The notes: a model not told the origin generated them from the sequence alone. A DNA stretch of 50,934 bases from Candidatus Avispirillum faecium (GCA_904396155.1 CAJFOI010000008.1:1-50934); one strand, 5' to 3'; numbered from the stretch's first letter, positions 6,921 through 14,803 are shown. Program-made: numbers and translations.

Positions 6921-6977
6921 TACAAGTTTCTTGTATTGTCAACCAGTTTTTCTACAAATTTCTTGTTTTTTCGACAA
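6921..6977. promoter_or_regulatory. cluster of TTGT/ACAA inverted repeats
   Basis: It contains the perfect palindrome TACAAG-TTT-CTTGTA (6921-6935), ACAAATTTCTTGT (6954-6966), and TTGT ... ACAA (6963-6977). The cluster lies in the 130-bp gap before the second XRE gene and differs from the sites upstream of the first XRE gene, so it may be the second regulator's own operator. Confidence 0.5.
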
Positions 6978-7003
6978 ATTTTTTAGATAAGAGTGCGGCA
7001 TAT

Positions 7004-7507
7004 ATGGAACACAACAAAATTTTTGAGATTATGGCCCGTCAGGGAAAAACCGGAAAAGACCTGGCGGCCTACCTAAAAGTCACTCCGCAGACGGTAACAA
7101 ACTGGAAAATCGGTGTCAGTGAATCTTATAAAAAAAGATTGCCGGAGATCGCCGTATTTTTAAGCACCACTGTGGAAGAGCTGGCGGGAATTTCCTCGCC
7201 ACAGCAAGAAGAAACACTTTCTCTCACAGAACATGAACTGCGGCTGGTGCAGGCATATCGTGCCAATGGCAAAATGCAGGAAGCCGTAGACACGCTATTG
7301 GGAATCGATACACCGGATCCCACGCATACAACTGCGCGAGATACAACATCCGCCGGCGCATATGTACCGCCGGAAGGCAGCACACCCTCCTCTCGGCCCA
7401 GAGTGGTTGCATACGGCGCTGACGCCGCCACATTGGACGCACCGAAAGATTTTGATGAAGCAGAAATCGATAAAATCCTCAGGAAAATAAAAAAAATCAA
7501 AAAATAA
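7004..7507 (+). CDS. XRE-family transcriptional regulator 2
   Basis: This 167-aa protein has an N-terminal helix-turn-helix at residues 3-60 (IFEIMARQGKTGKDLAAYLK, then VTPQTVTNWKIGVSESYKK, LPEIAVFLSTTVEELAGI). It is followed by a segment like regulator 1 (LTEHELRLVQAYRANGKMQE, then AVDTLLGID, residues 74-102), then a flexible Thr/Pro/Ala-rich stretch and a basic tail (KILRKIKKIKK). The order repressor, repressor, ImmA protease suggests that the protease cuts one or both regulators, as ImmA cuts ImmR; the target is not shown by the sequence. Its stop codon lies 71 bp before the protease gene. Confidence 0.8.
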   Translation: MEHNKIFEIMARQGKTGKDLAAYLKVTPQTVTNWKIGVSESYKKRLPEIAVFLSTTVEELAGISSPQQEETLSLTEHELRLVQAYRANGKMQEAVDTLLGIDTPDPTHTTARDTTSAGAYVPPEGSTPSSRPRVVAYGADAATLDAPKDFDEAEIDKILRKIKKIKK

Positions 7508-7530
7508 TTTCTTACGTGCTGCGAAATTTG

Positions 7531-7559
7531 TTGCTTTTTGTCGAATGATATAGTACAAT
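7531..7559 (+). promoter_or_regulatory. promoter of the ImmA/IrrE-type gene
   Basis: TTGCTT, 17 bp, TACAAT, 19 bp before the start. A TTCTTACGTGC sequence at 7509 resembles a half of the palindromes at 6311 and 6407. Confidence 0.55.
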
Positions 7560-7578
7560 GTTTCCGGGGGTGTAAGCT

Positions 7579-8343
7579 TTGGAAACGACACATAAGGAAA
7601 TTCGAAAAAAGGCGGTCGCGTTCATAAAAAAATACAATCTGGACAAGACCTCGCTCACTGTTGCCCGATTGCGTACAATTGCGGAATCCTTAAACTTCGG
7701 TATCGTGGATTATTGGCATCACATGAAAAACACACCCGAAGTCACGGCCCTTTTCCGGAAAATTGGAGGAGAAGAGCTTTCCAAACAGGTAAAGGCCTTT
7801 CTTTATTATACAAATGAAGAACGGTATATTTTTCTGTGCGCAGATCTCATCGCCGACGACACAGTAGCAGTTCTCCTCCATGAGCTGGGGCATATCTATC
7901 TCGATCACCTGGAACCAGAGGGGATCATTCACGATACAGGTACGCAGCGGGAGGACGAAGCTCTTCTTTTCAGTCTATATGTGCGGGAAATATGCGCGCG
8001 GAGCAGTCAGTTTCGCATGTTTCACGCTTTTTCTGTCGTCGCTGCCGCGCTGGTGCTCATCAGTGCAGGTGTGTTTCTGTTTCGTTATATGAGCGCAGAA
8101 AAAAACGTCACCTACAACGGACAAACAATCATTCAGGTAGGTGACACCGGCACAGATGCGTTTCTAAAGCCCCATTGTTACTGGACAATCGGTGGAGAAG
8201 TGTTTCACCTGCGGTTAGACTGCCAGCATATCCGCAATTCCTCCACCGTCTATGTAGGCTCCATAGAAGAAAGCGAAAAAGAAGCATGCTGCAAAACCTG
8301 CTACAAGGAATTCTGTGCCCGCTACGGGGATGAGGCGGAATAA
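7579..8343 (+). CDS. membrane-anchored ImmA/IrrE-type metalloprotease with Cys-rich C-terminal domain
   Basis: This is a 254-aa protein. Residues 25-140 form the ImmA/IrrE peptidase: LTVARLRTIAESLNFGIVDY, zinc motif HELGH (101-105) and a downstream acidic ligand in REDEALLFSLYV (E125 or E127). Relatives cleave XRE repressors to switch on phage or DNA-damage genes. Unusually, a membrane segment follows (about 150-170, FSVVAAALVLISAGVFLF), then a C-terminal domain with H210, C215, C237, C238 and C241 (VFHLRLDCQHI ... ACCKTCYKEF), resembling Ada-like metal-binding modules. This suggests a protease that senses something across the membrane; that is inference. The start is TTG at 7579 with GGGGGTG before it. 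Confidence 0.8.
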   Translation: METTHKEIRKKAVAFIKKYNLDKTSLTVARLRTIAESLNFGIVDYWHHMKNTPEVTALFRKIGGEELSKQVKAFLYYTNEERYIFLCADLIADDTVAVLLHELGHIYLDHLEPEGIIHDTGTQREDEALLFSLYVREICARSSQFRMFHAFSVVAAALVLISAGVFLFRYMSAEKNVTYNGQTIIQVGDTGTDAFLKPHCYWTIGGEVFHLRLDCQHIRNSSTVYVGSIEESEKEACCKTCYKEFCARYGDEAE

Positions 8344-8353
8344 CTTCATATGA

Positions 8354-8382
8354 AAAAGATGCAGGTTTTCTGCATCTTTTTA
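8354..8382. terminator. bidirectional terminator
   Basis: The stem AAAGATGCAG / CTGCATCTTT has A and T runs on both sides. It serves the ImmA-type gene on the plus strand and the flavoprotein gene on the minus strand. Confidence 0.8.
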
Positions 8383-9783
8383 TTCGCCTTCCTTTTCAAG
8401 CAAGGTGCGTCCCATAAGAACTCCCATAATGCTTGCCATCATCAGTCCTCTGGTCCATCCGCTGCTGTCGCCCAAACAGTGAAGACCCTTGATATTCGTA
8501 CAAAGAGAAGCATCCATTTTGATCTTATTGGAATAAAATTTCAACTCCGGGCTGTATAGGAGCGTCTCCGTGGAAGCGACACCCGGTACCACCATGTCCA
8601 GCATTTTCATAAACGCAATGATATTGGTCATCGCCCGATAGGGCATGGCCGCCGTAATATCTCCGGGAACCGCATCCCGAAGCGTGGGCGTCACATTGCT
8701 GAAGGCAAGCTCCTTTTGCCAGGTTCGCTTCCCATCCAGGATGTCCCCGTACCGCTGAACCAGAATGTGTCCCGCTCCCAGCATATTGGTGAGCTCCCCT
8801 ACCTTCTGAGCATACGAGATGGGTTGATTGAAGGGCTCTGTAAAGTTGTGGCTCACCAGAATGGCAAAATTGGTGTTAGCGCTTTTGCTGTCCTTGTAGC
8901 TGTGTCCGTTTACCACTGCCAGATCATTGTCATAGTTCTCCTGGGCAACAAATCCTCCCGGATTCTGACAGAAGGTGCGTACCTTGTTTTTCCAAGGCTT
9001 GGGATAACCGATGAGCTTGCCCTCATACAACACCCGGTTTACCTTCTCCATGATCTCGTTGCGGCATTCTACCCGCACACCGATATCTACCGTTCCCGGT
9101 CTGTGGGCAATTTGGTGTTCCGCACACAGTTTCTCCAGCCAGTCTGCACCCCGGCGTCCCGTAGCAATAACAACAGTGTCCCCTGCGATTTCCCGCGTGT
9201 ACCCGCCTTCCCGGACAAGGACACCCCGACAGACATTGTTCTCTAACAAAATATCCTCACAGGCGGCGCCAAACAGCATTTCTACCCCCTGCTCCGCCAG
9301 CCACAGCTGAATCTCATGATACAACTTCTGGGCCTTCTCCGTTCCCAAGTGACGGATGGGACAGTCTACCAGCTTCAGTCCCGCCTGTATCGCGTTCTTG
9401 CGAATTTCTTTGATCTCTTCTCCGTCTCCCACGCCCTCCACGCGGGGATCCGCGCCAAATTCCAAATAGATCCCGTCTGTATATCGAATCAGTTCCTGGG
9501 CCTTCATAGCGCCGATCAGCTCGGGCAGATCCCCTCCCACTTCGCAGGAAAGACTCAGCTTTCCGTCAGAAAAAGCACCCGCTCCGGAAAACCCTGTCGT
9601 GATATCGCAACCATCCTCGCAGTGAATGCATTGTCCTACATCCGCCTTAGGGCAGTGACGCTTTTCCACCGGCTTGCCTTTTTCCACCAAAAGGATCTTT
9701 TTGCGGCTTTTCTTTTTCTTCAGCTCCAATGCCGTAAAAATACCGGCAGGACCTGCGCCGACAATGATCAGATCATACTTCAT
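8380..9783 (-). CDS. NAD(P)/FAD-dependent oxidoreductase, COG2509-like
   Basis: This is a 467-aa protein. The N-terminus is a dinucleotide-binding fold (YDLIIVGAGPAGIFTALEL, residues 3-21), then CPKADVGQCIHCEDGCDITTG with several cysteines and GFSGAGAFSDGKLSLS, the hallmark of the uncharacterised FAD-dependent dehydrogenase group. The C-terminus has GLHCLGDSSGWTRGLMMAS, a flavin-contacting segment. The substrate is unknown. The cysteine-rich insert near residue 55 might hold a redox or metal site. AGAGGTGG lies 7 nt before the ATG at 9783. A second member of the group is at 27579 in the same window. It has its own promoter with a hairpin in the leader. Confidence 0.8.
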   Translation of the reverse strand: MKYDLIIVGAGPAGIFTALELKKKKSRKKILLVEKGKPVEKRHCPKADVGQCIHCEDGCDITTGFSGAGAFSDGKLSLSCEVGGDLPELIGAMKAQELIRYTDGIYLEFGADPRVEGVGDGEEIKEIRKNAIQAGLKLVDCPIRHLGTEKAQKLYHEIQLWLAEQGVEMLFGAACEDILLENNVCRGVLVREGGYTREIAGDTVVIATGRRGADWLEKLCAEHQIAHRPGTVDIGVRVECRNEIMEKVNRVLYEGKLIGYPKPWKNKVRTFCQNPGGFVAQENYDNDLAVVNGHSYKDSKSANTNFAILVSHNFTEPFNQPISYAQKVGELTNMLGAGHILVQRYGDILDGKRTWQKELAFSNVTPTLRDAVPGDITAAMPYRAMTNIIAFMKMLDMVVPGVASTETLLYSPELKFYSNKIKMDASLCTNIKGLHCLGDSSGWTRGLMMASIMGVLMGRTLLEKEGE

Positions 9784-9825
9784 GCAGACACCACCTCTTT
9801 CCATTTGTCTCAGCCTACAGTAAAA

Positions 9826-9857
9826 GAAACCGGGACCCCCGGTTTCGCTCTTTTTTT
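9826..9857. terminator. hairpin in the flavoprotein leader, terminator-like
   Basis: The stem GAAACCGGG / CCCGGTTTC has a 3-nt loop. On the plus strand it is followed by a long T-run; on the minus strand it is followed by TTTTA and lies about 5-25 nt after the expected transcription start of the flavoprotein gene. It may stop antisense transcripts or act as a short attenuator. Confidence 0.5.
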
Positions 9858-9886
9858 ATTGTAACACAGGGAACATTCTGTGTCAA
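9858..9886 (-). promoter_or_regulatory. promoter of the flavoprotein gene
   Basis: On the minus strand: consensus TTGACA, 17 bp, TACAAT. The leader is about 65 nt and contains the hairpin at 9826-9846. Confidence 0.75.
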
Positions 9887-9899
9887 GCCGGCGGGCGGC

Positions 9900-9928
9900 T
9901 TGATTTTTGCGTTGGTTTGTGGCATAAT
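9900..9928 (+). promoter_or_regulatory. promoter of gpsA
   Basis: TTGATT, 17 bp, CATAAT, about 54 bp before the start codon. Confidence 0.5.
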
Positions 9929-9981
9929 ATAGAAAAGATTATACAGTATTTTATATTAACCGAAAAAGAGGAAAGTCCCAT

Positions 9982-10992
9982 ATGAATATAGCAATTCTCG
10001 GAGGAGGCACCTGGGGTGTCGCCCTGGCAAAACTCCTCTCGGAGAACGGGCACTGCGTCCGCGTTTGGTCCGCTCTGCCCAAGGAAATCGAAACCCTTTC
10101 AAAAACACATACCCATCCCAATCTGCCCGGCGTAGCGCTCCCAAGAGCGATTCAGTTTACAACAAACATGGAGCGTGCCATGACGGATGCCGAGTATGTG
10201 GTATTTGCGGTCGCCTCCGCCTATGTCCGGGAAACTGCCGCCGCCGCCGCGGCCTATCTTCCGAACGACGCAATCGTGATCGACGTGGCAAAGGGCCTGG
10301 AGCGGGGTACCCAACGCACAATGACACAAGTGATCGCAGAAGTTCTGGCAGCAGCCGGCAAGAAGGTCACAGGCCGCCTCGTAGCACTTTCCGGACCCAC
10401 CCATGCAGAGGAAGTAGCCCGCAATATCCCCACCTCCATCGTTTCTGCCTGTGCGGATGAAGAGACCGCCAGAGCCGCAGCGCAGCTCTTTATGAATTCC
10501 TGTATGCGGGTCTATACCAACACAGACGTACTGGGCGTCGAACTGTGCGGTGCGCTGAAAAACATCATCGCCCTTGCCGCCGGAATGCTCCGGGGCATGG
10601 GAATGGGGGACAACACAAACGCCATGCTTATCACCCGCGGCATTGCAGAGATCACCCGAATGGGACTTTCCCTGGGATGCAAGCGCCGCACTTTCAGCGG
10701 TCTGGCCGGAATTGGAGACCTGATCGTCACCTGCACCTCGGTCCACAGCCGAAACTACCGCTGCGGAGAGCTGATCGGACAGGGTATGTCCTACAAGGAA
10801 GCATCCAAAAAAATCGGTATGGTTGTGGAGGGCTACTACGCCCTGGAAGCTGCCATGGAGCTGTCCCGCAACCTGCAGGTAGATATGCCCATCGTTTCAG
10901 CGGTATACGACGTGGTAAAAAATGGTCGGGATCCAAGGGAGACAATGGATGCACTGATGCAGCGGGAAATGAAATCCGAGCTGGATACGTAA
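9982..10992 (+). CDS. gpsA: NAD(P)-dependent glycerol-3-phosphate dehydrogenase
   Basis: This 336-aa protein has the usual family length. It makes sn-glycerol 3-phosphate from dihydroxyacetone phosphate for phospholipid synthesis, in the cytosol. The Rossmann motif is IAILGGGTWGVALAKLL (residues 3-19), followed by VALSGPTHAEEVA and the catalytic lysine segment ELCGALKNIIALAAGM. Further C-terminal are FSGLAGIGDLIVTCTSVHSRN and VEGYYALEAA. GAGGAAAG precedes the ATG. It is a single gene, often linked to plsY and der elsewhere but not here. A strong terminator at 11013 follows, shared with deoB. Confidence 0.97.
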   Translation: MNIAILGGGTWGVALAKLLSENGHCVRVWSALPKEIETLSKTHTHPNLPGVALPRAIQFTTNMERAMTDAEYVVFAVASAYVRETAAAAAAYLPNDAIVIDVAKGLERGTQRTMTQVIAEVLAAAGKKVTGRLVALSGPTHAEEVARNIPTSIVSACADEETARAAAQLFMNSCMRVYTNTDVLGVELCGALKNIIALAAGMLRGMGMGDNTNAMLITRGIAEITRMGLSLGCKRRTFSGLAGIGDLIVTCTSVHSRNYRCGELIGQGMSYKEASKKIGMVVEGYYALEAAMELSRNLQVDMPIVSAVYDVVKNGRDPRETMDALMQREMKSELDT

Positions 10993-11012
10993 CCCATTTC
11001 AATCGGCAATGT

Positions 11013-11042
11013 AAAAACGGCGTCATAAGACGCCGTTTTTTC
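11013..11042. terminator. bidirectional terminator between gpsA and deoB
   Basis: AAAAACGGCGTC / GACGCCGTTTTTT is a perfect stem with A and T flanks. The deoB stop codon lies inside it. Confidence 0.9.
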
Positions 11043-12219
11043 CTATCATTGGGGCAAAAGACTCCCCAGCCAGACTTGAGGCATTCAGCCCAAGGAGCTC
11101 CACACAGGTCTTTCCCAGATCCGCAAAGCTCTTGCGCGTTTCCAGCGGGATCGCCCGGATCCCTGGCCCTGCAAGCAGCACCGGCACATACTCTCTGGTG
11201 TGATCTGTCCCAATATGGCTGGGATCACAACCGTGGTCCGCCGTAACAATCATGCAGTCCTCCGCCCCCAGCTTTCCGTACAGTCGTTCCAAAAAGCGGT
11301 CCATTTCCATGACCGCCCGGGCATATCCCACGATATCCCGCCGATGTCCGTATTTCATATCAAAATCCACCAGGTTCACAAAGCAAAGCCCTGCAAACGC
11401 CTGGCGAAATATCTCCAGCGTCTTTTCCATGCCGTCGGTATTCCCTGTCGTGTGTATCTCCTGTGTGATCCCCCGATGGGCAAAAATATCCCCGATTTTT
11501 CCGATGCCGATAACCTCCATTCCGGACCCGGCAATGATGTCGCACATGGTCTCTCCCGGCGGTTTTTGGGCATAATCTCTCCGATTGGCCGTCCGCTGGA
11601 AATCCGGCCACTGTCCAACAAACGGCCTGGCAATTACTCTGCCCACTGCATGGGGACCTGTGAGCAGCCGCCGGGCCGTCTCACAGTATTTGTACAGCTC
11701 CTCCACAGGAACAACCTCTTCGTGGGCAGCAATCTGAAACACACTGTCCGCCGAGGTGTACACAATCAGCTTTCCGGTTTCCATATGCGCCCTGCCGTAC
11801 TCCCGAATCACCTGCGTCCCGGAGTATGGCAGATTGCACAGCCACCCCCTGCCCCAGGCAGCACTGATCCGGTCCAAAAGCTCCAGGGGAAATCCGTGGG
11901 GATAAGTAGGCATTTTCGTTTTGGAAATCAATCCGGCGATTTCCCAATGCCCTGTCACTGTATCCTTTCCCGGGGACACCTCCCGCATCCGTCCGTATGC
12001 GCCAATGGGTACTTGTGTGCAGGGGCGTCCCTTTGGCACTCCTTCCAAATTTCCAATTCCCATACGGGTAAGAAAAGGCGCTGAAAAATCTGCAACCCTG
12101 CAAAGCGCCCCATACGTGTCGCTTCCCCTGTCATCCCCGTCTCCATTTGTATACCGGCCTGCATCCGGGGCTGCGCCTACGCCCATGCTGTCCGCCACAA
12201 TTAAAAATATTCTTTTCAC
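11023..12219 (-). CDS. deoB: phosphopentomutase
   Basis: This 398-aa protein has the full family length. It interconverts (deoxy)ribose 1-phosphate and 5-phosphate in nucleoside salvage. Metal-binding alkaline-phosphatase-type motifs are visible: IFLIVADSMGVGAAPDA at the N-terminus (nucleophile region), DTVTGHWEIAGL, FVNLVDFDMKYGHRRD, and VTADHGCDPSHIGTDHTREY near the C-terminus. The start is GTG with AGGGA 7 nt upstream. It is encoded alone; no deoC or nucleoside phosphorylase is nearby, although a nucleoside hydrolase lies at 42985. Confidence 0.97.
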   Translation of the reverse strand: MKRIFLIVADSMGVGAAPDAGRYTNGDGDDRGSDTYGALCRVADFSAPFLTRMGIGNLEGVPKGRPCTQVPIGAYGRMREVSPGKDTVTGHWEIAGLISKTKMPTYPHGFPLELLDRISAAWGRGWLCNLPYSGTQVIREYGRAHMETGKLIVYTSADSVFQIAAHEEVVPVEELYKYCETARRLLTGPHAVGRVIARPFVGQWPDFQRTANRRDYAQKPPGETMCDIIAGSGMEVIGIGKIGDIFAHRGITQEIHTTGNTDGMEKTLEIFRQAFAGLCFVNLVDFDMKYGHRRDIVGYARAVMEMDRFLERLYGKLGAEDCMIVTADHGCDPSHIGTDHTREYVPVLLAGPGIRAIPLETRKSFADLGKTCVELLGLNASSLAGESFAPMIGKNGVL

Positions 12220-12252
12220 TGCAAAATCCCTATTCCTTATGCCCTTTTTCTT

Positions 12253-12281
12253 ATAGTATCACCACTTCTCCCGTCCGTCAA
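12253..12281 (-). promoter_or_regulatory. promoter of deoB
   Basis: On the minus strand: TTGACG, 17 bp, TACTAT, 34 bp upstream of the GTG start. Confidence 0.6.
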
Positions 12282-12444
12282 GTTTTCCTGCCATGAAAAT
12301 CCCCCGTTTCCAAAAATTTATCGTACCATTTTTCGTACCGCCGCATTATAATATTAGTAGTAACCAAAGCGGCATAGGAATGTTCGGGAGTATCCCTCAA
12401 AAAAACGGATTGCGCCGGCCGGCGCTGAAAGGCACGTGAGATTT

Positions 12445-12993
12445 ATGGAAGTAATTATGATAAGCGGTGAAAAGCTGAAGGTGATGCTGTCCTCAGCGGA
12501 TATGGAGCACTATGCGATCAGCTGCGACACGCTGAGCAGCGGGAATGCCCAGTCCCGGTGCGCATTCCGGCAAATTTTAGAGGACGCCCGGGGCCAATGC
12601 GGATTCGATGCAGCCGGTGCAAGAGTATTTGTTCAGGTTTTCCCCTCAAAAGAAGGAGGCTGCGAAATGTTTGTGACCAAGCTGGGGGATTGCAGCAAAA
12701 TCAATCTTCAATCCCAGTCCGGCAATAAGAAGTTTTTTTATGCATATAGCTTTGACTGCCTAAACAAGCTGTTGGAAGCATGCGCTGCCATACAGCGCCT
12801 GCAATATGGAGAGGAAAGTCTCGCCTATGCGGACACCAGAAAAAAGCGGTACTTTCTAACCCTGGAAACAGATATCCCCAATCTGTCAGAATTCGGCGGC
12901 AGGAAATGCCGCAGCAATGTACGATATTACATAGCAGAACATTGCAAGCTGATTTGCTCCGGAGCGGTGGGGCGTCTCGCTGACCTGGCGTAA
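12445..12993 (+). CDS. mecA: MecA-family adaptor protein
   Basis: This is a 182-aa protein. MecA adaptors bring substrates to the ClpC protease and influence competence and stress responses. The start MEVIMISGEKLKVMLSSADM matches the family opening residue for residue in spacing, which is why the ATG at 12445 is chosen over the GTG at 12436. A charged middle (about 45-85) leads to the C-terminal ClpC-binding domain, which contains RYFLTLE, NLSEFGG and YIAEHCKLICSGAVGRLADL. The ribosome site is weak (GAAAGG far upstream). A terminator follows at 13011. Identification rests on pattern and length. Confidence 0.85.
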   Translation: MEVIMISGEKLKVMLSSADMEHYAISCDTLSSGNAQSRCAFRQILEDARGQCGFDAAGARVFVQVFPSKEGGCEMFVTKLGDCSKINLQSQSGNKKFFYAYSFDCLNKLLEACAAIQRLQYGEESLAYADTRKKRYFLTLETDIPNLSEFGGRKCRSNVRYYIAEHCKLICSGAVGRLADLA

Positions 12994-13010
12994 AAGCCAT
13001 AGAGAAAAAG

Positions 13011-13037
13011 ACTCTCTTCCCCAAAGAGAGTTTTTTC
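13011..13037 (+). terminator. terminator after mecA
   Basis: The hairpin ACTCTCTT / AAGAGAGT is followed by a run of six T. Confidence 0.8.
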
Positions 13038-13098
13038 TTTTGAAAAAGCACCCCTGCAAAAACTACTGCAAATTTGTGTAAAAAAATCAAGATACCTC

Positions 13099-13129
13099 TT
13101 GACAAATAATACTATGTGTTGTATAGTAT
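13099..13129 (+). promoter_or_regulatory. promoter with palindromic operator for the padR operon
   Basis: TTGACA (13099-13104), 17 bp, TATAGT (13122-13127). A perfect palindrome, ATACTAT-N7-ATAGTAT (13109-13129), covers the spacer and -10, the expected place for PadR autorepression. Confidence 0.75.
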
Positions 13130-13150
13130 ATTGCAAAGGGAGGTATTCAC

Positions 13151-13471
13151 ATGGATATGCAGTTAAAACGCGGTCTGCTGGACGTATGTGTCCTGGCCGC
13201 AATTAAAAAGGAGGACTCTTACGGATACAAGATCATTAAGGACATCAAGCCCTACGTAGAAATCTCGGAATCGACGCTGTATCCAATTCTCAGAAGACTG
13301 GAAAACGCCAGTCAACTGACCGTTCATTCTGCAGAACATGCGGGAAGACTGCGAAAATATTACCATATCACACCCGCCGGGCTGGAGCGGATCGCAGCCT
13401 TTCGGGAAGAGTGGAAGGAAATACTTTCAATTTATCAATTTGTAACAAGGGAGGAGAATGAAAATGCATAA
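13151..13471 (+). CDS. PadR-family transcriptional repressor
   Basis: This 106-aa protein has a winged helix: QLKRGLLDVCVLAAIKKEDS, YGYKIIKDI, then ESTLYPILRRLENASQLTVH and the wing with LRKYYHITPAGLERI. It is a short PadR of the type found with DUF1700 and DUF4097 genes; such regulators usually repress their own operon until an envelope or drug signal arrives. GGGAGG precedes the ATG. It overlaps the next gene by 8 bp, so the three genes at 13151-14803 form one operon under the promoter and palindrome at 13099-13129. Confidence 0.92.
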   Translation: MDMQLKRGLLDVCVLAAIKKEDSYGYKIIKDIKPYVEISESTLYPILRRLENASQLTVHSAEHAGRLRKYYHITPAGLERIAAFREEWKEILSIYQFVTREENENA

Positions 13472-14066
13472 ACAGAATTTTCTCGCCGCACTGCAGGATG
13501 CACTGTACGGACTGCCACAAAGCGACATCAATCAGTCCGTAGAATATTACAGCGAGATCATTGACGATCAGATAGAAGACGGAATCCGCGAAGAAGAGGC
13601 GGTAGCTTCCCTGGGCTCTCCGGACGCTGTCGCAAAGCAAATTCTTTTGGATATCGCCCTTCCCAAACTGGTAAAAGCAAAGGTGCGTCCTTCTCATACA
13701 CTGCACGCCTGGGAGATCCTTCTGCTTGTTCTGGGTGCTCCTGTATGGGCATCCCTGCTGCTGGCAGCAGCCGCCGTGCTGTTTTCGCTGTATATTACAA
13801 TCTGGGCGGTCATTGTTTCCCTGTATGCAGTGGAATTGTCCTTTGGGCTGGGCGCCTTGTTTGGTCTCGTCCAGGGAGGGATTTTTATGGGTACAGGAAA
13901 TATTCCCGCCGGCGTATTTTACATGGGGGCCGCCATCGCCTGTTTTGGGCTTGCGATCCTGCTGTTCTTCGGATTCAATAAAGCTACTGCCGGTCTGATC
14001 GCCGTAAGTCGGCGGTTTGTCCTATGGATCAAATCCCTGTTCCTGAAAAGGAGGAAAGCACAATGA
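13464..14066 (+). CDS. DUF1700 (HAAS-type) membrane protein
   Basis: This is a 200-aa protein. The N-terminal part (about 1-65) is the soluble helical DUF1700 domain: HKQNFLAALQDALYGLPQSD, then EYYSEIIDDQIEDGIREEEA and SLGSPDAVAKQIL. Three or four hydrophobic segments follow (about 75-180). The protein is probably a membrane partner of the PadR regulator; the mechanism is not established. The ATG at 13464 is preferred because AGGGAGGAG lies 7 nt upstream, against 1 nt for the ATG at 13458. The stop overlaps the DUF4097 start (ATGA). Confidence 0.88.
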   Translation: MHKQNFLAALQDALYGLPQSDINQSVEYYSEIIDDQIEDGIREEEAVASLGSPDAVAKQILLDIALPKLVKAKVRPSHTLHAWEILLLVLGAPVWASLLLAAAAVLFSLYITIWAVIVSLYAVELSFGLGALFGLVQGGIFMGTGNIPAGVFYMGAAIACFGLAILLFFGFNKATAGLIAVSRRFVLWIKSLFLKRRKAQ

Positions 14067-14803
14067 AAAAAAGCAAAAAAATCTGGATCATCCTCGCATC
14101 TGCCTGCATCATCCTGGGCTGCGCTGCCGCCGGCGCGGCAGCAGCATATGTGGGATTTGATTTTACGACGTTCAACTCTGTCCAACTGGACAAAAAAACG
14201 TATACCATAACAGAATCCTTCGAGAATATCGAACTGCAGTCCGCCGGTTGCGACGTCGTTTTGCTTCCTGCCAAAAAGGACACTTGTGAAATTGTATGTG
14301 CCGAAAGCGATGCGATCACCCACAATGTCTCCGTAGAAAACGATACGCTGAAAATCGTCCGAACGGATACGCGCAAATGGTATGAAAAAATCGGCGTTTT
14401 CTTCGGCACATCCAACATTACCGTTTGTATATACCTGCCTGAAAAGACATACGACATCCTGCGCATATCCAGCGAAGAGGGCAATATCGCTTTAACAGGC
14501 AGTCTGAGCCTCAACAAGGCGGAACTGAACGCCTCCAGTGGAGATATAACCGTAAAAAATACCATAGCAAAAGAAAAGCTATTCGTAAAATCCACCAGTG
14601 GAAATGTGTCTTTGGAAAGCTGTGACAGCAAGGACATCGTCATTGAAACCACCAGCGGGGATGTAAACGGCTCCCTGCGCAGTGAAAAAAATTTTGCAGC
14701 CACTACCAAAAGCGGCGATACCTCCCTGCCGGACAGCCGTTCTTCGTCTCAAACATGTACGGTCAGCACGACCAGCGGAGATATCCGCTTTGCCATCGAA
14801 TAA
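14063..14803 (+). CDS. DUF4097 beta-repeat protein
   Basis: This is a 246-aa protein. An N-terminal membrane anchor (about 6-28, IWIILASACIILGCAAAGAAAAY) is followed by an extracytoplasmic repeated beta-strand domain of the DUF4097/DUF4098 type, with repeated T/S-SG-D/N steps (ASSGDITV, STSGNVSL, TTSGDVNG, TKSGDTSL, TTSGDIRF). The fold is probably a right-handed beta helix exposed at the cell surface. It is the last gene of the padR-DUF1700-DUF4097 operon, which is common in Firmicutes; its role there is unknown. GGAGG precedes the ATG by 10 nt, and the ATG overlaps the previous stop. Confidence 0.88.
   Translation: MKKSKKIWIILASACIILGCAAAGAAAAYVGFDFTTFNSVQLDKKTYTITESFENIELQSAGCDVVLLPAKKDTCEIVCAESDAITHNVSVENDTLKIVRTDTRKWYEKIGVFFGTSNITVCIYLPEKTYDILRISSEEGNIALTGSLSLNKAELNASSGDITVKNTIAKEKLFVKSTSGNVSLESCDSKDIVIETTSGDVNGSLRSEKNFAATTKSGDTSLPDSRSSSQTCTVSTTSGDIRFAIE

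Noticed and set aside
12411-12424. GC-rich palindrome before mecA as a regulatory site
   Set aside because: GCGCCGGCCGGCGC is short, stands alone and is not placed at a clear promoter; too little to support a call.
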